DNA of 64,000 nucleotides from Tulasnella sp. 424 (Eukaryota; Basidiomycota; Agaricomycetes; Cantharellales; Tulasnellaceae): NCBI GenBank assembly GCA_019633425.1, contig WSUB01000040.1, forward strand, positions 186,001 to 250,000. Direction: 5' to 3'. Position 1 is the stretch's first letter; each line of letters opens with the position of its first letter. A program made the translations under genes and the position numbers. The notes below the pieces were generated by a model that was given only the letters and a program-made list of their open reading frames with translations, searched no databases and was not told the DNA's origin. This document shows, one piece after another, positions 34,101 to 45,288 of the stretch.

Positions 34101-35510
34101 TTATTTCCCAAATACTAAGTTTCGAAGTTGGAGGAAAGGTCGAAATTCGTCCGGAAGGAAGAAGGTACCACCTGCTATTCCACGCTGAAGCCTGATAAGA
34201 CAAGTCAGTATTTCTCGTCACTGGAGCCAGGTTTCGAAGAGACTCACCAAGCTTCGACTACCAGGTGAGATGAAACAAGCATGAAAGACCACGTCCAAAC
34301 ACGTCCCCACCATCCTTCGACCCTCTTTCCGGTCAACTTCCTCCATACCGTCTCCAAGATGACCGCGACGCCTTGAACATAGAAGAAACCGACGATGCGC
34401 AACGGATCTGTTCCCTTCCCCATACCCCAAATCGTCCAGTCGTGTAATATTCCAGAGAGCGTGAATGCTCCCAGTACAGCCCCAACGTCTCCCAACAGCG
34501 CTCCCCCTACTCTCGCTCCAATCGTGGTGAAGAAAACTCGAAGTACCAGGTGCCACCGTTTCGACCACAACTCGCGCACGGACGTTGACAGCCAAGGCTT
34601 ATCGAACATCGGAGGGTAGTCGGAAGGATCCTGGCCGAGCAATCCTACTCCTATCAGAGTGACGATGTTGTGCCCCGCTTGAAGACCGCAGTATACGCTA
34701 CCACCAGCGCACAGAACGGCCACACTCGATATGAGGTAGCGGAAAGGAGGGGAGACCGAATCGTTGAAAATACTCCCACCTCCGGGTGTTCCAAGACCTG
34801 GATTTGGTAGTGACTGTACGATGGTTTGGAAGAGGTCAAGGAAGGCGACGTGTGTGACGTAGAGGAGAATGGTTGATAGAAGGAAGGAAAGGCGGTTTGT
34901 CGTATCTCTGGTCTCCAAATCATACGAGTTCCTGGCCATTGTAGCGTCATAATGAAGTAGTCTTGGGTCACAGAGGTATTCCATAACCTCTTTTATGGAG
35001 CCTGTGGTCCCGGCGGCTTCAGTTGCATTTGGCTCAGAAGACCCGTTTTGATTATACGTGCTCTGAGCCTTAGCATCGCCATTGATGAGTTTCTTCGGTG
35101 GCGCAGACTTGGGTATCCTCTGAGGTGCTGTCCTTGTGAACGACATCTCCAGGAGTTTCAGCGCTGCGGCGAAGTTGAACAGGCCGACACCATAGTTCCG
35201 GACATTGGATTCTGGCCCCGCGACAGCATAGTCGCGGAAAGCAACCACGTAGACGTACGCGTAGAGTCCTACCGGAAGCAGGAGAAGTCGCGTAGCTTGA
35301 CTGATGGGGTCCCGAGGTGATGTCATTGCCAACTTGGTTGTCGAGATTAGGAATGCATGTGGTAAAGCCACGACCATCCAGTCGCTCAACGAAAATAGAT
35401 TGAAAAGTGGACGAGAATGTGCCTGCGGAAAAGTCATCAGTGGTTTAGAAACGCAGAAAGCAACACGGACCCACATCCGGAATACCGAGGTTTGCCAGAA
35501 GGCCCTCCAT
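34101..35510 (-). CDS. Wax synthase-like MBOAT acyltransferase (copy 1)
   Basis: Three exons: 35510-35475 (12 codons, MEGLLANLGIPD), a long central exon from about 35423 to 34247, and a C-terminal exon ending at 34101. It is a multi-span membrane protein of the MBOAT_2 / wax synthase domain group. Conserved segments are FRDYAVAGPESN, NYGVGLFNF, DPRLLHYD, RDTTNRLSFLLST, WHLVLRVFFTT and LSGILHDWTIWGMGKGTD, the last containing the likely catalytic His. Substrates of the fungal members are mostly untested, so acyl transfer to a small alcohol or terpene is inference. The 36-nt first exon and its intron position are identical in the paralogue at 45289-46720. The linker after residue 120 is longer and more Asn/Ala-rich than in copy 2. 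Confidence 0.85.
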
Positions 35511-36411
35511 TGCTTTGGCCAGGCTCAGAAGTGATCGATGTTTCCAAATGGAACAGTCCTGGGATTGTGAAAGTGCGCGGACTCAGCAAGCAATTTGCAA
35601 AGAAAGGTGGAAGGCTTCGACTGACCTTGATAACAAGGCGCGTAGAATCCTTTTAGGGGTTTTGCTTTGCTGTGGAATAAGCGAACGCGGCCTCAGGTGC
35701 GCGTGGCACCACGCATTGGTACGCAGGCCGCAGCGACGTCATCCTGACTCAAACGGCCTGCAGAGCGCCACAGGACGGACCGCAGCCCGTGACACGCTTC
35801 TAACCTTGGGTACCAGTTCATCACTAGGGCACCGCGGCTTCCACGCCATTGCTGTGAAGACAAGGCAGTTGCCTCAGGAAGTGAAAAGCCCCGCTTTGGG
35901 ATGTCGGTGCATCTCCACCCTTTGTGCTTCAGACATCGCTATGTAGGAGAGACTATGCCGGATGAGCCAAAGAGGGCCGAAATGAAAGTCAAGACAGTCT
36001 AATGGATCTTGGAAAGTTTGTGGTGTATGTGTTGAGGCTAACCATGGCGCCGCACCCCTACAGGTACTCAGCCCGGACTCACATACTGTAGTCTGGGATC
36101 ATTTGCAGTGTGAATGCCCCCGAGCCGTTGCCTCACAAGCCAAAGATGAGGCGATCATCAGTTCGCGGTCTATCTTGGAATTCTCCGCTTTCCCACACCA
36201 TCCACACGCGGCTGTAATTTGCTTCAGTCCAAGAATTCGAGTCTGGAATTTGGAATTGGATCCAAGGTTCACAAGTCATGGGTTGCACTTCAAAACGTAT
36301 CCGCGAGGCAAATCATCAACCACTTGACCCCCTTTTCACAAAACGTAGTAAAGCACCTAGCAACGTCCATTGGCACTGAAGACGACCTGAAAGACTCGCT
36401 GCATAACCCAG
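35511..36411. other. Region without a confident gene
   Basis: Contains the 5' side of wax synthase copy 1. An open frame at 35515-35946 (plus) has no recognisable domain and partly overlaps that gene's upstream region. Confidence 0.4.
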
Positions 36412-37725
36412 ATGGACTCGACGGACTCCACGATGGATGACACATGTATGTACGAGCTTATCGGCTCATCGTCGTCCTTCCTCTTAACTCAACAGTCCCA
36501 CAGGTTGTCAGCCAGCTCTCCGCCTTGAATTCCGCGGCCAAGATGCCACCGAGTGCGAGGATTTCATCAATGCTATTCAAAGACACACATTGTCCCAAGG
36601 AAAACAGGCAGATGATCAATGGATCGCTCAATTCGCAGCGTCTTGTTTCACCCGCGACGCCCTCAGATGGTGGAGTAATCTTGAAGAGCAGGTACAATGG
36701 AGCTGGAAACTCCTTCGAAGCGCAATGCTTTACAGATATCGGCCTTTGTTCCGAGGCGCAAGCGGAGAGGAGGCTGAGTATTTCGTCCATATGGTCACCG
36801 AGCGAGCTTTGGACGAGGGAAAATACGACGATACCCGCTGGACGGCCGCGTTTGCTTCGGCATGCCTCGTGGGCGATGCCCTGCGATGGTTTTCTTCACT
36901 GCCTCCAAACGTACGGAAGGACTGGGATGTCTTACAACAAGCGATCCTTCTTCGATATCCTACAATCCCCAAGTAAGCCCGTTAATCACTTGCTCCTTGA
37001 TAACAGCTAACGGCATTCGGTTTATAGGCGTTTGATCCCAACCCCTGCGGCGGCGGCGGCCCCTCCCCCGGTACCGGCCTGGAAGTCAATTGTCAGGGGT
37101 CGGATTATCGTGGCTGTCGACGGTGATCCCACATGCTACTACATATCGAAACAGTTCTCTCCGGGTTCATTCACAGTCATCACGTCATTTGCTTCCCTGG
37201 CCCTAGAAGTAGAATTTAGTTCAGCTCGTTTGGAAGGTGCAGCTCTGTTCATTCCGCCTGTAGGTTCGAACTCGCACAGTGACCACGTTTCCTTTTTGCT
37301 CACTCCATCTCCAGGGCCAAATACCAAACTTTGACACGATTGGAATGCAGTGGGCGGCACCTGATCCAACATCACCAGTCAAGTGCGTATCTCCCATCTT
37401 ATGATGCAAGGCTCTTCTTTAACTCCTCCCAAGCTTTTCTATGCTTGCTGCATTTAACGGGAAAACCGGCGCAGGGGCTTCGAGCATGTGTCACGGGCCA
37501 CTCGTTAGAGATTCATGGACTCTCCTGCTTCCTTCACTGGGGATGCCGAGGAGCTTCGGTCTTATTGCGAAAGTCGGGACTAGTACGACAACAATCTGAG
37601 TTCTTTAATCTACGGGAGTACGTCGACTGACATAAATTGGTTTCAGAGCTGCTACATCCCCAGGCCACTGGCGAAGGCTCTCCCATCACTTTTCTTCACA
37701 ATCCATCACCAGCAAACGCCGCTAG
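36412..37725 (+). CDS. Gag-like duplicated-domain protein
   Basis: Five exons, 36412-36445, 36504-36972, 37028-37259, 37315-37382 and 37647-37725, sum to a whole number of codons and give about 293 aa. The core is a twofold repeat. LEFRGQDATECEDFINAIQR..DDQWIAQFAASCFTRDALRWW is followed by EYFVHMVTERALDEGKYDDT..FASACLVGDALRWFSSLP, each ending with W..L..A.L.RY. This fold-like pattern resembles retrotransposon gag (capsid) domains and recurs in uncharacterised Agaricomycete proteins. There is no protease, reverse transcriptase or integrase nearby, so it looks like a domesticated or stand-alone gene. After a Pro-rich hinge comes a beta-rich segment (VRGRIIVAVDGDPTCYYISK). The last intron (264 nt) is long, so the C-terminus is uncertain. 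Confidence 0.6.
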
Positions 37726-37846
37726 AGTGAGTAATTATCTATAATCTGAGGATCTCATACTGTCCATACATGACACCAGTGTTAACTGTATTTCCCCGAA
37801 GCTCTTTTTCGAGGCCTTGTGACACGCCACTCTCGATCGACTCTTC

Positions 37847-37860
37847 AAAAAAAAAAAAAA
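37847..37860 (+). repeat. Poly(A) tract of 14
   Basis: Fourteen consecutive A on the plus strand, between the end of the gag-like gene and the broken 3' end of the GH45-like gene. It may be a chance tract or the scar of a retroposed insertion. Confidence 0.8.
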
Positions 37861-38160
37861 CGAATTTATGAAAACTCTATGATTCAAACTCGACTGCAGG
37901 ATCCACATAATGGCTTTCTTTCGTTGCGTATGAACGTCTTTGGTTGATAGCAAGCATATGTATTGGAACCATGATGAAGCTTGAGTATGACAAACGACGC
38001 ATTTCTCTTTACTTCATTGTTCGAGCGCGCATTGACAGCTTTGAAACACAGATGAAGCATTCTCAGGACAGAGAACCGGTGAATAATCGACTATTGGGTT
38101 GTCTGATTCCCAGAAAAACGGTTATAAATATCTTTTGGACCCGAAGGGAGGAAAACATAC

Positions 38161-38572
38161 CCCATCCAAGGAAGCTCCATGCTCCACCTCCGCTCAAAGC
38201 ATCAATATCAAAGTGGGCCAAGTACCCGTATCCGTTTGCGCTGCCAGCTTCTGGACACCAAATCTCGTTTCCTTCGTGTGGACAGAGGTTGGTAACCATC
38301 ACGACAATGCTGCTCCCTGCCCCTCCTCCATTGCCTTGCTCGGGTGGTGAAATACCCGTGCTTGTTAGCTGGTAACATTGCCCGCATCCGACGCCGCACC
38401 AGGAACCGTTACCAAAGATGGCAGGAGAACCTGCGGCGGTATATGTATAAGAGTTGAGAGAAACCCCACAACCGCATGCACCAGGAGATTCATCGTGATA
38501 GATAGTTGTAGTGGCCTGAAGTGCGAGCGTAGTAATGAGCATTGCTGATAGAGTGGCGAAGCGAGCGAACAT
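38161..38572 (-). pseudogene. GH45/expansin-like endoglucanase, 5' exon only
   Basis: The first exon runs from the ATG at 38572 to a donor at 38161 (137 codons). It has a signal peptide (MFARFATLSAMLITTLALQA) and a double-psi beta-barrel start: TIYHDESPGACGCG, WCGVGCGQCYQLTSTG, IVVMVTNLCPHEGN and EIWCPE..GYLAHFDI. This matches basidiomycete family 45 endoglucanases or the closely related expansin-like proteins, which act on plant or fungal cell walls. The expected next exon (a DPVV-FE-type segment then a CP-containing tail) is not intact. VDPAVEFES occurs in one frame near 37900 but runs straight into a stop and a homopolymer. I therefore call it truncated; if a distant exon exists it could be functional. 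The 5' end, promoter and signal peptide look intact. Confidence 0.6.
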
Positions 38573-39152
38573 GATGAAGTCTTGTCGTGAAAGAATTGGG
38601 TTCTGCTAGACGTCGTCGGATATATACGGCCCCGCCTCTCCCATACTGCGGAACGTCGGGGTATTTATTTAGGGGTGCAGGAGCATCCAACCAAACTCGT
38701 GCGCTCGCTGCTTCTCTTGAGGTCATACCCGCAGCGAGCGTCGGAGCGAATGTGGCACCAGTTACGTCGGGATTTTCCGACGTTGGGAACGTGATGTCGG
38801 GTGGGTGTAAATAAATCCAGCACAGAAACAGGTTTAGGCAGGGGCTATTAGTCCTATGGTGTTTGTCCTTCTGAGGGTATCAAGAAGCAAGCATATATAT
38901 ATAGCACCCGGCAGCTGACGTAAGCCTGGGTTCCTTGACGTCTGTTGACATGCGCTCTCTGTGCGACCAGGGAAAAAACATCCGGGCCTTGACCACCGCA
39001 ATGGCTGGAAAATGGGCTGGGCTGGAGAAACAAGTCGAAGGGCGGGGAAGGGAAACCGAGAGAAGTCGTACGTTTGCGGTGTGGCGTGATTTCCCACCCT
39101 AAACACATATTGCAACGTTCCGCCACACTCCTATCCACCATACCCCTCTAGA
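38573..39152. other. Divergent intergenic region (GH45-like / PIG-L)
   Basis: No coding exon seen. A second TATA-rich run (atatatatata-like, 38891-38902) lies in the middle, about 250 nt from the PIG-L ATG. Confidence 0.4.
38621..38626 (-). promoter_or_regulatory. TATA box of the GH45-like gene
   Basis: TATATA on the minus strand lies 49 nt upstream of the ATG at 38572, a typical distance. It suggests the promoter is intact although the coding region seems cut short. Confidence 0.5.
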
Positions 39153-40223
39153 ATGCTAATATCCTTTCTCTTTTTACCGTTCTTTCTCAGTTTCTTGTTT
39201 TTACCGCAGACTCAACCATTCCCACCTCTCTCTCACAATGAACCTGGTGGTCCAAAAGTGAAAGCGCTCGTGGTGACTGCGCATCCGGACGATGAATGCA
39301 TGTTCTTCGGGCCAACCATCCTCGGCCTCAGACAGCAGAACGCCGAGGTGTATGGTCTTGTGCTTTCGAATGGTGAGTACCGACATACTTTCTCTCTCAA
39401 ATTTGCCACGTTCTTACCTGGTGGTTCATCCAGGCAACTCTGAGGGTCTTGGAAAAGAGAGGGAACTCGAGCTGAAACAGAGTTACGCTGTCCTCGGGGT
39501 TGACAGCGACAAAGTTTCAGTGCTAGATCATCCGTAAGCTCTGAACCTTCCGTCATTTATCTCTCGTTAACCCCACACCGTATCCCCTTTCAGACAGCTG
39601 CAAGACGATATTACACGCCACTGGCGGGCGGACCTCATCGCGGGCATTGTACACGACTATGTACAGAGACTAGGCATAACGGATGTAGGCTGCCATACCC
39701 CTTTCCTATCCAAACGACTCTCCGTTACTGAATCGACTTTTAGATCATCACATTCGACAAATTTGGAGTCTCGAAACACCCCAACCACATATCCACTTGC
39801 GAAGGGGTCATCCTTTTCTTCGCAAACTTCTCTCTACCTCCTCCATCAGACTCTCCCTCACCCTCATCAGGTCCAGTCCAGCCGCCACGTCTGTGGGCTC
39901 TTCGCTCAGTTAGCGTCCTGGCGAAGTATACGGGCTTCTTCTCTACCCTATCTCTCCGCATCATTCTCGCTGTCGAGCAATTCCAGAGGCTGGTGCTTCG
40001 GGTAGTAGGAAGAGACGAGACCGCGCTTCCAAGCATCCGAACAGGGGACACAATAAAGACATCACCTCTGTTGACGTTCCTCAACACCCCCGGGCAGTAT
40101 GGGACAACACTCAATGCAATGCGGGAACATCAAACCCAACTTGTACGGTTTAGATGGTTGTACGTAACTTGGTCGAGGTACATGTGGGTCAACGAGCTAC
40201 AGGAGTTGAGGGTGGGTGCGTAA
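39153..40223 (+). CDS. N-acetylglucosaminyl-phosphatidylinositol de-N-acetylase (PIG-L / Gpi12)
   Basis: Four exons, 39153-39372, 39434-39533, 39594-39684 and 39744-40223, join in frame to 296 aa. The enzyme removes the acetyl group from GlcNAc-PI on the cytosolic face of the ER, the second step of GPI-anchor synthesis. The N-terminus is a single membrane anchor (MLISFLFLPFFLSFLFLP). The LmbE/PIG-L fold follows with the zinc motif AHPDDECMFF (HPDDE), the segment LSNGNSEGLG, the REELKQS-like ELELKQSYAVLG, and HPNHIS supplying the third zinc His. The C-terminus WSRYMWVNEL is typical of the family. The middle has a Pro/Ser insert (PPPSDSPSPSSGP) where yeast and human proteins are shorter. All key residues are present. 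Confidence 0.93.
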
Positions 40224-40412
40224 GCCAGGCAGGCTGCTCGGGTGACAGACACATTCGTTGGCCGGACCTCAACGAGGCGAGGCCTGTCGCTCACGATTCT
40301 GGTGGATATTTGCTACTAACAACACGCTGTATATCTTGTTGTGACCCTTACTCTACTGTTCAAATATCATATACATAGGTCTTCCCCAAATCCCCTTTTG
40401 CTTGCCGCTAGT

Positions 40413-43062
40413 TCACCTCCCAGCACTAAGCTTCCTAAAGGTATTCTTTCCGGCGCTTCTTAGCCCTCCAGCATGTCTCATCTTCGTCCGGCCTTGCTTT
40501 TGTGCTTCCTCTGTCAGCCCTTCTTCCGCTGCACCACCGCTCTCCAACCCAGCTCCAAATGACTTGACGCCTTTCCGTTTCTTCGTAACGTCCTTCGTGG
40601 ATGCTGGCGTAGATGTCCAGGTCATCTCGAACCCATCGACGCCTTCAAACTCCACATCCTCTTCCTCCGCTTCGTCGACCTTGCTCTTGCCTGTCCTGTG
40701 ACCGTCCTCAACTCGCTCACCGAATGTTTCATCTTTCTTCGCGCCAGCCAACCCTGCAGTTGCAGTAGTCATCTTTCTTGTACCCGTTGAAGCCTGAGTT
40801 TGTTGCTTTAAGAATTTCTTAAAGTGAGGGTAAGCCTCGAGCATGGCAGCCTCTTTCTCCTTTGACTGGATGATAGGTTCATCCACAATAACCTCGTTGG
40901 CCGAAGGTCGGAACTTGATGCCGGACTCCTTGAGCCGCTTGTATCGGGCCATGTCAATGAGTTCGTTATCGGCCTCGCTATCGTTATCTTCTTCCGACGA
41001 TGACGATGACGATGAAGAGGTTCGGCGTTGGCCCAACCCGTCAGAAGACGACGAAGCAGAGCTTTCCTCGGCTTCGATTTCGGCTGCAGTCTTGCGTCGT
41101 TTCTAAAGCAAATTGAGGAGGAACCGTGAGCAAGCGTTGGACAATCATTTGGAGGACAAGGCTACCTTTGATGTGGTTGCTGTGGCGGAACCGCCAGGGT
41201 TGAGCATGCCATATTCTCGACTCTCCAGGTCTACTTCGAACTCGGGGTTCTCGAACATCTCCTTGAACCGTGGGTCCGTCAGAGGGTTCGCGGGTTCTTC
41301 GAGCTCCGCCTCCTTGGTGCTCTTTTCATCCCTTGCCTCAGCCGTGGCGGCCGCCCTGTCTCTCTTCCTCTTCAACACGCTGGTCCTCTTCTCCCAATCC
41401 CTCTGTAGCTTCTCTGCCAACGCACGGTTAACTTGCGGCAGGTTGGCAACGCCATTCTTGGAGGTACGAATCCGAGATTCGACAAGTTTCTCGACTTTCT
41501 CCTTGACGAGCTGCTCGCGATGCTCCTCATATGCAAATGGATTGGAGATGAGCCTGGCCGCATCGTATAGTCGTAGTGAGATGAAGAAGCCATGCATGTA
41601 CGGCTTGCATGCTTTCGTGCCGACGAGATGGTCCAAGCCCAGCCTGAAAAGTCGACCCAAACGTGGTCAGTATTTGATTATCGGATGCATAGAACAAGCG
41701 CACCGAGTTAATTCGTTTCGTTCAACGAACTTGTAGTCCTCATATACAGTTCGAGTGGCAGACTCCTCCATTTCCTCTGTGATGTGGTCGAGGAAACTAC
41801 ACCAGCGAGGGGCAGGACCAAGCTGGGGGATGTAGTAGGAAGTCATCCGTGTGCTCTCATTGGCGCAGATCATGAGGCCGCTTGAAGGTACGTGATGGAC
41901 ATGGTTGATGTCGGATGATGGCGTTATAGATGCAAAGTTGACAGAAGGCTGAAATAAACGAGTTGTAGGTTACTATGGAGAGACATAAAGCAATTTCTCG
42001 TACCGAGTTCCTGTCCCAGACTTTGATGACTTTGTTGTCGGCACTTACGACCATTCCGTCCCCTGCCATCTTGGCACCACCCTCCACCCAAATAACATTT
42101 TTCATGGGTAGGCCATATCCCTGATCCTTGATTGCGTAGTGGTGCGGGGAGCGAAGATCGTATAACAGGGTATGTCCGGTTGATGTCCCTACGGCCAACG
42201 AAAGACCATCCGACCGCGAAGACAGGGCCGTAACTTCCACCCCTTTGAAACCAAGACCTCCCTTTGCGGCGGTGGCTGACACTGGCATGAGCTGCTTCCC
42301 GGGCATAAGCAAGACTCCGACCCTGTTTCGACTCCTGGGATCCCAGAATTCCACCGTCCCATCACCTCCATCTATGGCGCCCGTTCCAAAGGCCAGAAGC
42401 TGGTGAGCAGGGTTAATATCAATTGCATTAACGCCCTCGACGTCTTCCGAGAGCGCAAGGGAGTTTAGGAACCTTCCTTGATCCAAGTTGAGTCTGTAGA
42501 CTTCGTTGCCGACGCACCCCATGAGAGCGTCGCAACTGGGGTAATGATATGCGAGACTGCGACCCAGACGGGGCACGCGAGTGGAGTAGTAGAGACCAGA
42601 CTGGTTGTGGAATTCGAGGAAGCGGTTGTCCTGGAGGTGGAGAGTTTTGGTCCAGTCGTCGGAGAGGATCTAGGGGGCATGAACAGGTTAGATTTCGGGG
42701 AGTCTCTGCACGAGCAAAGAGCTTACGATAAAGTCGATATTTTCAGCATTTGTGTGTCGCTCAAATTTGAGCGTCAATTGGTCCAAGTCGTACAGTCGCA
42801 TACATGGTTTGTATGTGCCAGTGGCCAGTACGTGGTGACCATCTCGAGTAGTTTTGACTTTGTTGCTAGCCTCGGGAAACTCAAAGTCTTGTATTAAATC
42901 GATAGCAGACTCGTATTCTTCCTTCGCTGAGCGTTTCTTCCCACTTCCTCTTGCTGCTCGTCTCTTAGTTAACCAGTCTGGTAGTGACGACGCTGAACCT
43001 GGTGCTGCCCCGTTTACAGTATAGACTTTGACATCGGAGTGGGAGCCATTTAGGTTGACCAT
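40413..43062 (-). CDS. ENP2: Nucleolar protein ENP2/NOL10, ribosome biogenesis factor
   Basis: Six exons on the minus strand. The protein begins MVNLNGSHSDVKVYTVNG and keeps the family core through a WD40-like propeller: LIQDFEFPEASNKVK, ATGTYKPCMRLYDLDQL, ILSDDWTKTLHLQ, NEVYRLNLDQGRFLNS, WDPRSRNRVG, IKDQGYGLPMKNVIW and SSGLMICANES. The segment YYIPQLGPAPRWCSFLDHIT then LGLDHLVGTKACKPYMHGFF is diagnostic of ENP2/NOL10. A charged C-terminus holds the NUC153-like motif NPLTDPRFKEMFENPEFEVD and acidic and Ser-rich stretches. ENP2 is an SSU-processome-associated factor needed for 18S rRNA maturation. It shares a 225-bp divergent promoter region with the fatty acid 2-hydroxylase gene. Length and order match the yeast and human proteins. 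Confidence 0.95.
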
Positions 43063-43287
43063 TTGAGCGGCTTATTAGTAGAGAGAGATACAAGAGCGGG
43101 ATAAGTTACAGGTGCGGCGAGGTCATGGACATGGAAATTTCATTCGACGGAGTTTGTGAGTGCCGATATCTCCGTCCGCTTACTCCGCGGCGGCCTCGAC
43201 GCGTCAAAATCGAAATCTCGCCACCCCTCTCGGCTTGGACTATCCGCCCTTCCCCACTCCTTCTTGCACTCACGAACAGCCTCAAAG

Positions 43288-44891
43288 ATGACCACCTCTG
43301 AAAAGCAACCTCTTAAGTCTCGTACCGTCCGCATCTTCACCCGCGAGGACCTCGTCAACCACAACAACGCATCCACCTGCTGGGTCTCTCGAAATGGAAA
43401 AGTTTACGACGTGACAGGTTTTCTGCAAGACCATCCTGGAGGAGATGACCTGATTCTCAACTACGCTGGAAAAGACATCGGGGAGATTATGAAGAACCCT
43501 GACGAGCACGACCATTCCGATTCTGCTTATGAGATGTTGGAAGAGTACTGCATCGGCAGGTTGGGGACCGATGCTACGATCGTCGACGAAGGTACGCTAT
43601 TTTCCACTGGGCACAACCGGTCCTGTGACTCAACAAGGAATTTTACGGATTCATAGATTGGGAAGCGACGGCGGACTTCCATCCAGACGATACAGACACT
43701 GTGGCGGACTTTGAGAAGTGTCAGTTCCTGGATCTTAGGCGGCCGCTGCTGCGCCAGGTGTGGGAAAGCAATTGGAGGTAAGCGAGATTACTGCATAGTT
43801 GGGTCCCGACTTTTTTCTACTTCTCGGCTTCACTGCGAGGAAGCTTTGAGGTTTGCTTGGTCCGCAGCAACGAGCTCTCCTTGTCGACCTTGCCGTCCAC
43901 AGCGACGCCATACCAATCTACTTCCCCAAATTCCCTCTTCCGACCAGACCCGGAGACTCGATTAACGAGGGCTAACGAAAATCCTTTCTGTTTCACAGCA
44001 AGAGCTTTTACCTACAGCAGATTCATCAACCTCGTCATGTTCCTGGGTCTGCCCGAATGTTCGGACCGGATATCCTCGAGGTATGATATTACGAAACCCA
44101 TGCAGGATCTTCCGCTAACAAGCTTCTGTCATATTACTATAGATGTTTACCCTCACCAAGTGGTTCGTTGTACCAACGATTTGGCTCCCCATCGCCGGCT
44201 TCCTGTTCTTGCGCTCCCTCACGCAATTCTCCGGGATCAACCCACCGCTTTCCGAGCTCATCAAGACCAACCCACTGTCGCTGCCTTGGGATCGTGTTGC
44301 ACCCGTCGCCGTAGTCCAGACCTTGTGCTGTTTCTTCTTTGGGAACGTGGTTTGGACGTTCTTGGAGTATACGTTGCATCGGTTCCTCTTCCACATTGAC
44401 GAGTGGTTGCCTGATCGTCCATCTGCCTTGACTCTGCATTTCATGATGCATGGTATTCACCATTATTTGCCTATGGATAGGTATGTCCAAAGATGCATGG
44501 AAGTCGTTTGCATCCCACTTACTCCCCTGGCATTTCAGGCTGAGGCTTGTCATGCCACCTGTTCTTTTCTTCACTCTCTCTTGGCCCTTCACCCGCCTGG
44601 CGTACCTCCTATTCCCGACTGCGATGGCAAATGGTACCATCTCCGGCGCCTTTGCTTTTTGTAAGTCCTAATGTTTCTCGGCCTCGCGACTCCCGGAACT
44701 AATCTACGCTATTCGATCCAGATGTCCTATACGACTGCATGCACTACGCCCTCCATCACACAAAACTTCCCCAATACCTTGCCGATATGAAGAAGTACCA
44801 CCTCGCACACCACTACAAGAACTTTGAACTCGGCTTTGGTGTGACAAGCAAGGTGTGGGATTACGTCTTCAACACCCTCCTCCCGGTGTAA
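43288..44891 (+). CDS. SCS7: Fatty acid (sphingolipid) 2-hydroxylase, cytochrome b5 fusion
   Basis: Six exons. The N-terminal cytochrome b5 domain has the haem motif DVTGFLQDHPGGDDLILNYA. The C-terminal di-iron fatty acid hydroxylase has the expected His clusters: HRFLFHIDE, MHGIHHYLPMDR, DCMHYALHH and YHLAHHYKNFELGFG. Hydrophobic helices (WFVVPTIWLPIAGFLFL, MPPVLFFTLSWPF) anchor it in the ER. The enzyme 2-hydroxylates the N-acyl chain of ceramides, using electrons passed through the b5 domain. The C-terminus (VWDYVFNTLLPV) matches fungal orthologues. A few residues between the domains (WEATADFHPDDTDT) are acidic. All metal-binding His seem present, so it should be active. Confidence 0.94.
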
Positions 44892-45288
44892 AGCCACCGC
44901 CTAGATCTCTGCCTCTACCCATACAGTATTTAGTGCATACCCCTCTCAGCACATTTTATCGTACTTGATGTGTAATTATTTATTATTCCTCGTCGAGGGA
45001 CGCGAAAAACGCGGCATACGTAGAATATACCATTATGGGGGGGACCCTGTTCGAACCTGAAGTATAGAGAAATGGCCTGAGACTTTTCCAAAGTTACCTC
45101 TTCATTTACCACCACCAACGACCGCTACGAAACCTCCCCCCAATCCCTAATTAAACTGAGGTAAATATTTTGTACAATATCAAACGACGACCTAAAGCTA
45201 ATCCACGTCCGCCTGGTTCAATGTAGCTCCTTTGCCCTCGGGCAGAACGACACGCCCACTCAAACGTTACTCTCCTTCCTCTGTAATT
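44892..45288. other. Intergenic region upstream of wax synthase copy 2
   Basis: 3'UTR of the fatty acid 2-hydroxylase gene and promoter of the following gene. I see no coding sequence. Confidence 0.5.

Noticed and set aside
36412..37725. Complete LTR retrotransposon
   Set aside because: No long terminal repeats, protease, reverse transcriptase or integrase were seen around the gag-like gene.
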